DNA of 64,000 nt, taken from Primulina eburnea. Its lineage: Eukaryota; Streptophyta; Magnoliopsida; Lamiales; Gesneriaceae. Shown one piece after another: positions 57,440 to 64,000 of this stretch; the first letter of the stretch is position 1, and the number at the start of each line of letters is the position of its first letter. The stretch is taken from the NCBI RefSeq assembly GCF_022965805.1, contig NW_027331280.1, positions 36,001 through 100,000 of the forward strand, read 5' to 3'. A program made the translations under genes and the position numbers. Below the pieces are notes generated by a model. The model made no database searches. It was not told the origin of the DNA and saw only the letters and a program-made list of their open reading frames with translations.

Positions 57440-57541
57440 GGAATTGTAATGCCCAAGATTTTGTATCATGTTAATCTGAGATTATTAATTATTAGCGGAC
57501 ACGATTATAACCCGGACAAGAAATAGGAAGAGCCAAGAGGT

Positions 57542-57736
57542 GGGCCGAAAGTGTCTCGCCCGGGCGGAAGTTTTTGTCCGCTCGAGCGAGACGGAATTCT
57601 GAAAGAGGGCCGAGAGTTACTCGCTCGGGCGGAAGTTTGTGCTCGCCCGAGCGAGACTGCTTGAATTGCGAGGGCCGAGAGTTACTCGCCCGGGCGGAAA
57701 CTTATGTCCGCCCGAGCGAGAGACGTGGTTGGCCAA
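57542..57736 (+). repeat. Three 65-bp tandem units with paired GCCCGGGC/GCTCGAGC sites in LTR2
   Basis: Units start at 57542, 57607 and 57672 with GGGCCGA. Each holds two GC palindrome-like sites 22 bp apart (centres 57561.5/57583.5, 57626.5/57648.5 and 57691.5/57713.5) separated by AAGTTTNTGTC-like spacers. Each unit could also form a stem of CTCGCCCGGGCGG-type ends with a 10-12 nt loop. Confidence 0.92.
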
Positions 57737-57771
57737 GGATGAGCCATTTGCCCTTGTGCATGCGGAAGTTG

Positions 57772-57787
57772 TATATATATATATATA
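57772..57787 (+). promoter_or_regulatory. TA run, candidate TATA region of LTR2
   Basis: An uninterrupted 16-nt TA run lies about 35 bp after the GC array, in the same arrangement as in LTR1. Confidence 0.5.
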
Positions 57788-59335
57788 CACATGCATTTCT
57801 TCCGGGGAAAGAAAAGGGAAATCAGGGGAAAACTTTGCTTCTTGATTCAAGAATTCAATCGTGCGATCAATCCGTCCGTTTGATTTTGATTCTGACTTCG
57901 GTACCGAGTTCCTATCGACGTAGGCTACACTTTGACGTAAGTTTTGCTAAGCTTTGACATGCTTTGAAATTATGCTATTGTCAGAATTGAATGGAACTCA
58001 TATATGTTGTTCTTGACATAGTAGACATCATAGAATCGAAGTCAGATTAAGAAATAGACTGATTATGGAATTGTTATGATTTTCTGATTATAATCAGTTG
58101 ATACCGGACAGATTTGGATTAGGGATTGATTAGAGATTGTATTGGATATGGGTTATAGATTGTAACTATTATCTAGTGAATTGGTATAGACGGGGATATT
58201 GGAATTGTACCGTTATACCGTTGATTTTGAATTAAATCCAGATTGATCAGATTATTATGGAATTGACTGGTATATTGATATGAGACTGTTGATATTGTCA
58301 GTACCAGACAGGCCTTGAGGTCAGGACTTTGACTGAGCGGGAAACCGAGACTGCAAAGAAAGGTATAAGTCAATGTGGTATTGGGAGATGGACTTGAGTC
58401 GGCTTGGACTTGGGTTTCCCTAAATCACATACTTTATTTATTGCATTGATATTTGCATTTATTTGATTAATATACTTGTGCTCTTGATATTTAGATGACA
58501 GGTATTAGTCGAACTGTCTTGTGACACACCGTGCCGGATAATGGTGGTATCGCCACGGCACATTGCACGATGTCACAAGATAGGATGCTAGAGATAGAGC
58601 TACAGTCCATGACGGATAGGTCAGGACACTGGATGTATGGTTATATCGAGTAATGGAATCCATTACGGAATTCGATATAGGAACACCATATTTGGTTATA
58701 TCGAGTAAAGGGGTTGGAATTCTTCTATTACGGAATTCGATATAGGAATACCGGGGCACTGGTTATATTGAGTAATAGAGATTATGGTTCCCTCCTTTAC
58801 GGAATTCGATATAGGAATACCACATCTGGAAACCGGAATCCCTAGACTAGGATTGAGTCTAGTCTTAAATGATGTAGCTACGAGTATTGTTTATGTTTCG
58901 GATTATGATACATATTCATGTTACCTGATTACATGCTTTATATTGTTTATATGGTTGCATGTTTCATTGATTTATACTGGGAGTATATTCTCACCGGTTT
59001 ATCCGGCTGTTGTCTTGTCTGTATGTGTACTTGACAACAGGTGGGACAGGTTCAGGGTCGAGGAGATGAAGAGCTAGATCGTGATTAGAGTGGTGGCACC
59101 GGACTTGGACTAGATGTAGGGTTAAACACTTGACTTTAGTTTTAAACCCTAGTTTGAATAAATGTATGAAATACAGGACTTGTATTTTATATATATACTG
59201 ATATGTATATATGGTTTGATTTCACTACGTTCCGCATTTTAAAAAAATAAAAAAATAAAAATTTAGACCCTGTTTTCAATTGATTAATTAGTCCCATTTA
59301 TGATTAAGAACTTGATTAGCGTCCGGGTCCCCACA

Positions 59336-60609
59336 GGAATAACAATCAAATCGACATAAACCACTCGCTCATCAATTTGAATTGAACACGCATACACAAT
59401 AGACGTCGTGCACAACACATCTCCCGAAGGCAAAACAACATTAAACTGGAGGGGAAGAATAGAATGAACTAGACCCAAAGATCTCAAAAATAGTTCACAC
59501 ATAAAAGAATGAGTAGCACCTGTATCAATTAATGTCGTAGCTACTCTGCCTGAAATTAAAATAGTGCTAGAGATCACAGAAGAATCATGGTTTATACCTT
59601 CCTTCGTCATGGTGAAGATGCGACCCTGCACCTTCTCTTTACTCGAGCCTCTCGGACAATCCTTGGCGATATGGCCTGCAGCACCACATCGATAGCAAGT
59701 ATGAGTACCGAATCTGCACTCTCCCCTATGATTCTTGTTGCACTTGGGACACAATGGCTTCTCTGGATCAAATGGAACTGCCGGTGCTTTAGAACTTAGC
59801 TCTAACTTGCCTTTCCCTTTAAAATTTCCTTTTCCTCTTTGGCTCGAACCCTGACCCCTTTGAGCAATAGCCTGCTGCCTCGCTTGTCTCTCTCTTGCAA
59901 TATCTTTCTCGTCTTGCTCGGCTAACAAAGCTTTAGCCACAATCTCTTTAAATGTCACCGCTTTAGGCATATTGATGTCCCTCCTGATCTCTGATCGAAG
60001 ACCTCTAATGAAATGAGCACCCTTGTCTTTATCATTGGAAGCAATATATGGGACAAACAGACAGCCCTCCTCGAACTTCAGAATGTACTCATCGACATTC
60101 ACACCTCCTTGACGAAGCTCTAAAAATTCAGTCACCTTCCGAGCTCTAAGTGCATCTGGGAAGTACTTGTCATAGAAAAGATCATTAAAATCTTGCCACT
60201 TCATTGCCGGAACATCAACACCTACCTTGGTAGTATTCCACCAAATGCGTGCAGCTTTGACTAACATGAACACTGCACAACCAATTCTCTCCTTGTCTTC
60301 ATAGTTGAGATGATCAAATATCGCCTCAAGTGCTTTGATCCACTCTACAGCCACCAATGGATCAGTGCTTCTTGCAAATTCCGGCGGATCCATCCTCTTA
60401 AAAACAGTAAAGATCCCATCGGTTCCAACTGCTTGAGCCACTTGGCCTCTCCCTTGGCCTCTACCTTGGCCTGAACGTTGCAAACGGAACAACTGCTGGA
60501 TCTGCTCACTGTGGACCTTGACTTGCTCTTTCAGTAACTTGCCGAACTCGTCGACAACTCTCGATGAAGAACTATCCTCACCCTCTGAAGCTTTCCTCTT
60601 AGGAGACAT
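59336..60609 (-). pseudogene. Element G gag and protease N-terminal part
   Basis: The minus-strand frame opens at the ATG at 60609 (MSPKRKASEGEDSSSSRVV) and stays open to the LTR2 junction. It has DEFGKLLKEQVKVHSEQIQQ, a Gly/Arg repeat, the capsid region (VFKRMDPPEFARSTDPL, WWNTTKVGVDVPAMKWQDF, YFPDALRARKVTEFLELRQG), the zinc-knuckle CYRCGAAGHIAKDC, GRIFTMTKEG and protease LIDTGATHSFMCELF with an intact DTGA. No gap like that of A and C separates gag and protease. The frame has no stop, so gag of G could still be translated. Confidence 0.93.
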
Positions 60610-60728
60610 TACTCCTACAATATGCTCACATAATACATATCAACCAATAACAATGAATAGATGTAGAAGAAGACATACCCGGACTGTTGAAAGTAGACGA
60701 AGTCATATGCTTTGGTCCGAAGAACGCT

Positions 60729-60740
60729 GCTCTGATACCA
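60729..60740 (-). other. Primer binding site of element G
   Basis: The minus strand reads TGGTATCAGAGC, five bases after the LTR end; complementary to initiator tRNA-Met. Confidence 0.92.
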
Positions 60741-60745
60741 CTAAA

Positions 60746-62230
60746 TGTAACACCTCTGACCGATTTTATTAAATAACACAGCAAAAATTAAAATTTTTTC
60801 TTAAAAGAAAGAAGGATTTAAAATACATTTCAATATATAATCAAAAATATATACATGATCAATAAAATGATGCAAAAAAATACAAAATATCATTTTTGTG
60901 ATCATGTCCAAATACTAGCAAAATAGCCTTCTTCCTTCCTTCTCTTATGCATATGACTCCGGCTCCATTCAACGTCCTGGCCTGTCGCTCTTATCTGCAT
61001 CACATGAATAACTGAAATGAGTATAAAACTCAGCAAATGGAACTCTTACATAGCAATGGATACATATCATACTCTGTAAAACATGACTTTGAAAACATTA
61101 AATACCATCAACTCTGAAATATAAATATCATAGTATGAATAGCAATAACGATGATATTTCTCTTTCTCTGTTGGATTGATATCTAAATAGTATCTATGTC
61201 TCTGTACCTATATCCCATCAATATGAATCGATACTCTGTTGGGATATAAGCCTATGGTCGTTGATCAACTAATCGCATGCAATCTCTGACTATGTATCTA
61301 TCAATCCAATAAATCAATTTGAACTCTCTCTTTGGCATTAAATCAAACACTTTAAACACTCTTTTCTCTTGTATTTCCTTTGACATAATTGAAACATAAA
61401 ATGCCTCTAATATACAACAAAGTGTATTAATACATAGCATGAATCAATTGGAAGGGAATAACATGTTAAAATCATTGAAACACAATACATATACTATCAT
61501 GTGAGCACAAGGAAATGAATTCAACTTACAACACTTGGATCACTTGATTATATTCTCTTGGTACACTTCCTACAACAATAAACCATATATTGCACTATTA
61601 ATAACCCAGTAATCAAACAACCATAACAATAAATCCATAAAACCACCACCATCAATAAATCCATGATTTTCCAACATCATAATCCAAGAATAATCAAAAC
61701 CATAAGCTTACCATAGCTCCTAGAACCCAAAGAACCTTGTTCCCTTTCAAATATCCAAATAAGGAGCTTGAATCAAAGGCACAAAAAGAAGAAATAGGAA
61801 CCCTAGCTTTCCCCTTGAGCTGAAAATCGAGAAGTGAGGAGAGAAATGATAGAATAAGAGCCAACTCTTGTCTTATATCACTTAAAATACCAAAACACGC
61901 ACCTCTGTAGCCAACAACAAACTTTTGCAACTAAAATCGAATCGCAACGCTGCTTCTCCTCATAATTCGGCAACACTCTCAACAAGAAAGTTGAACCTCT
62001 ATATCTTGTCTAACCATTAAAATTGGCCTCATACCAATTGGCTCAACTTACAATTTACCATGAATTAAACCACAATGACGCTACAATACAACCACATAAC
62101 AAGTATAACCAACAATACTATAAACCATAAATCACAACTCTTAACATCGAAACTATACTTAATCTTAACCAAGGAGTCAATATTCAATAGAAATCTTAAA
62201 CCGTACTGTTCACCAGGCTTGGATATTACA
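60746..62230 (-). repeat. 5' LTR of element G (right)
   Basis: Partner of 42373-44040, 1485 bp. The GC-rich six-site block is missing: at about 61893 the sequence jumps from AATACCAAAAC to ACCTCTGTAGCC, which in the left copy are about 180 bp apart. Confidence 0.94.
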
Positions 62231-62235
62231 GTCAC

Positions 62236-62987
62236 TGATATATTCTCCTCCATTGTCAATCTTCAAACACTTGATTTTCTTTTCAGAATCAAGTTCAACT
62301 CGCGCTTTGAAATTTTTTAAGATCTGGAAAATATTTGATTTCTTTTTTATTGGATACACCCAACATTTCCTAGACAAATCATGGATGAACGAGACAAAAT
62401 ATCTTGCTTCTCCTAGGGATACAACCAGTGCTTGCCAAATATCCGAATAAATAAGCTACAGTATGTTTTTGCTTCTGGCAGTAGAATTGCCAAAATTTAA
62501 TATGTGTTGTTTACTGGTAACACATTGCTCACAAAAGGGTAGTGACACTTTTGTGAGTCCCGACAACAATTTCTGTTTTGAGAGAATTTTTATCCCTCGT
62601 TATGACATATGCCCGAGCTTTCTATGTCAAAACACTGTTAATTCTTCTCCTGAACTAATTGATGCAACAGCTAGTTCCGTCTCTTTGTGTGTTTCTCACA
62701 TAAGTACATACAGATTTGCAGCAACATTTTCCGCCTTCATATAACCACAAGCGCACCCTACACAATTTTCATGATCAGGTTTTCGATACGGGTTTTGCAC
62801 CCGATATCATCCAATTGCCCCAAGGACAATATTTTTAGTCAGTCTCTTCACATGTCTTACCTCATTTATGTTGCGAATGTTGCTATCAAACATTTTTAGT
62901 ATCGACCCCAGTAATTTCCAAGGCATGATCATTTCCCATGAATACAGATCCTCCTGAGACTGATTCATAATGATCAAACCATTCTCT
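62236..62987 (-). pseudogene. Element F integrase N-terminal part
   Basis: The minus strand encodes the copia GAG-pre-integrase and core. From the right there are HRKLGHMS-like and SLPFCEQCV sequence, then IYSDIW, ARYFVSFIHD, SRKCWVYPIKKKSNIFQIL and IKCLKIDNGGEYISD, after which element G is inserted and the frame continues at 42372. Stops and frame changes are frequent. Confidence 0.83.
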
Positions 62988-63834
62988 TCAAGACATCATG
63001 TGCCACGTCGTTTTTGAATCCATAATCCATGTGTCACAAAATTTGTGCCTGCCTTCTGCAACTGTTGCCGCTTTGCTGAATAATATTTCAACACGGTCTG
63101 AAGTACTGGCCACATTTCCTTGAGAATTTTTTTTGATACTCGTACACTCTTTCTTGAAGTACCCTTTTACCGTCACATTTAAAGTAGTAAATATTTTTCC
63201 TCTTACTTCTCGACTTTGATCTACCTCGTCTTTGGGTCTCACTGGAGTCATGTTCTATAAATCTTCCTCTTATCATCTGTAAAGCCTCTTCCTGCTTCGA
63301 AGTTACCAACCTATCTTCCTTATTCTTGCATCGGCTTTCTTCTCCGAGAACCGCAGTTAAGATATCGTCGAATTTTAGAAAGGTCATAAGAATATTGTTG
63401 GTTATGTTAATGATAAGTTGATCATATAAATTTGGTAGACTTTGAAGTAGAAGCTCCGCGTGTTCATTTTTCTCTATTTTATGCCACATAGAAGTGAGTT
63501 GGGCAAATAGAGTATTTAGTGTATTGATATGATCGGTCATCGATGATGATTCCGTCATCCGAAGAGAATAAAACATTCTCTTTAGAAAATTTGTTTTGTG
63601 TAGTCACTTGACCTCGTACATCTTTGTTAGAGTGTCCCAGATAAATTGTGCAGTTTTTATCTCAGAGATATTTGACATTACGTTGTCTGCTATAGCCATG
63701 TGTAAATTGACAACAACATGATCATTCATCTCATTCCATTTTCTATCTTCCGTCATTTCCACCGATCTATCTCCAAAAGCCGCGAAGCTATTCTCATTTC
63801 TTAAAACTGCTTGTATCTTTATTTTCCACAACAT
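62988..63834 (-). pseudogene. Element F gag and protease start
   Basis: Gag pieces are MLWKIKIQAVLRNENSFAAF followed by IKTAQFIWDTLTKMYEV (63604-63834) and SMTDHINTLNTLFAQLTSMW, EKNEHAELLLQSLPNLYDQL (63088-63576). The CCHC knuckle is damaged and reads around YFKCDG and FKKEC. Protease is suggested by DTWIMDSKTTWHM at 62988-63030, where DSG has become DSK, so the active-site Gly is lost. Confidence 0.83.
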
Positions 63835-63848
63835 AAAATTTTTTCTAT

Positions 63849-64000
63849 TGAGATAATAAATATGAAAATAAATAATGAATTAAACATCGAGATTTACGTG
63901 AAAACACCTAAAAATTATTATGGTAAAACCACGGGCAAGATGAAAAGAATTTTTCACTATAATATTTTATGGTGTACAACACATTCATTGTGTTTCCTAA
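63849..64000 (-). repeat. 5' LTR of element F (right), cut by the window edge
   Basis: The first 152 bp on the plus strand match 38894 onward (TGAGATAATAAATATGAAAA, CGAGATTTACGTGAAAACAC). The outer end is outside the window. Confidence 0.85.

Larger units (their letters stand above)
57445..59335 (+). mobile_element. Solo LTR 2 (D-related gypsy family) inserted in element G protease
   Basis: It opens TGTAATGCCCAAGATTTTG and closes GGGTCCCCACA, 1891 bp. GGAAT flanks both sides (57440-57444 and 59336-59340), a perfect target duplication, and the protease of G is restored when the block and one GGAAT are removed. The ends and inner CCGGCTGTTGTCTTG match LTR1 and element D. Confidence 0.95.
42373..62230 (-). 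mobile_element. Element G: Ty3/gypsy chromovirus, minus strand, nested in F and carrying C and LTR2
   Basis: Left LTR 42373-44040, PPT, integrase end (44162-44731), element C, integrase, RNase H and RT (54925-57264), solo LTR2, gag and protease (59336-60609), PBS and right LTR 60746-62230. GTCAC flanks both ends (42368-42372 and 62231-62235). Without the two insertions the element is about 7.8 kb. Its proteins match element B most closely. Confidence 0.95.
38894..64000 (-). mobile_element. Element F: Ty1/copia retrotransposon, minus strand, runs past the right edge
   Basis: The left LTR (38894-39298) and the start of the right LTR (63849-64000) share the sequence starting TGAGATAATAAATATGAAAA. 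Between them copia domains lie in order on the minus strand: RNase H, RT, an interruption by plastid rDNA, integrase, an interruption by gypsy element G, the rest of the integrase, protease and gag. Integrase reading continues exactly across G with one copy of GTCAC. F entered a LINE at 38893. No clear PBS was found at the right LTR, so that region is probably deleted. Confidence 0.88.

Noticed and set aside
42880..61440. Two similar 62-codon frames (42880-43068 and 61252-61440) as a gene family
   Set aside because: They lie at the same position of G's two LTRs, with no family match.
1..64000. An intact host protein-coding gene or a tRNA gene
   Set aside because: I looked for exons with known plant domains and for tRNA-like cloverleaves between the elements. 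Apart from the broken GTE fragment, nothing was convincing.

Overview
The window is repeat-dominated intergenic DNA from a flowering plant, probably a eudicot. It holds Ty3/gypsy chromoviruses with integrase C-terminal chromodomain-like ends, Ty1/copia elements, a plant L1-type LINE, a Tat-type remnant, a transferred piece of plastid 23S rRNA and a decayed piece of a plant GTE-type bromodomain gene. I found no intact host gene and no intact retrotransposon polyprotein: every coding region is interrupted by stops, frameshifts or other elements. The species cannot be named from the sequence alone.

Layout. (1) 1-14192: Tekay-like gypsy element A on the minus strand, cut by a solo LTR (LTR1, 2427-4493) and by a second gypsy element B (+ strand, 4650-12060). 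(2) 14193-18743: a Tat-type gag-protease remnant on the + strand, a GC-rich hAT-like non-autonomous element (17345-17967) and the GTE gene fragment (18302-18590). (3) 18744-26592: element D, a complete but mutated minus-strand gypsy element with both LTRs, PBS, PPT and a perfect TTGAG target duplication. (4) 27593-32991: copia element E (minus), whose RT is split by a 455-bp inverted-repeat (foldback) element. (5) 34350-38893: a LINE (minus), split by a 2.8-kb solo LTR (LTR3). (6) 38894-64000: copia element F (minus, running off the right edge), inserted in the LINE. F carries a rearranged plastid 23S rDNA insert and gypsy element G (42373-62230). G in turn carries full-length gypsy element C (+ strand, 44732-54919) and solo LTR2 (57445-59335). 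The insertion order can be read from the nesting: LINE, then F, then G, then C and LTR2. Perfect 5-bp target duplications support G (GTCAC), C (ATTAT) and LTR2 (GGAAT).

Two observations stand out. First, the family shared by A and C has a short intron between the gag zinc-knuckle region and the protease. Both copies keep GT, AG and a GTGCTAA branch-like site, and removal restores the frame, while the unspliced frame stops within a few codons. This suggests that splicing sets the ratio of Gag to Gag-Pol. Second, four different LTR families (LTR1, LTR2, G, C) each carry a GC-rich block of six short, mostly palindromic sites. The sites are mostly spaced 22-23 bp apart, usually as three pairs, although the motif sequence differs between families. 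In three of the four the block lies just upstream of a TATA-like sequence, so it looks like a repeatedly evolved, helically phased promoter array.
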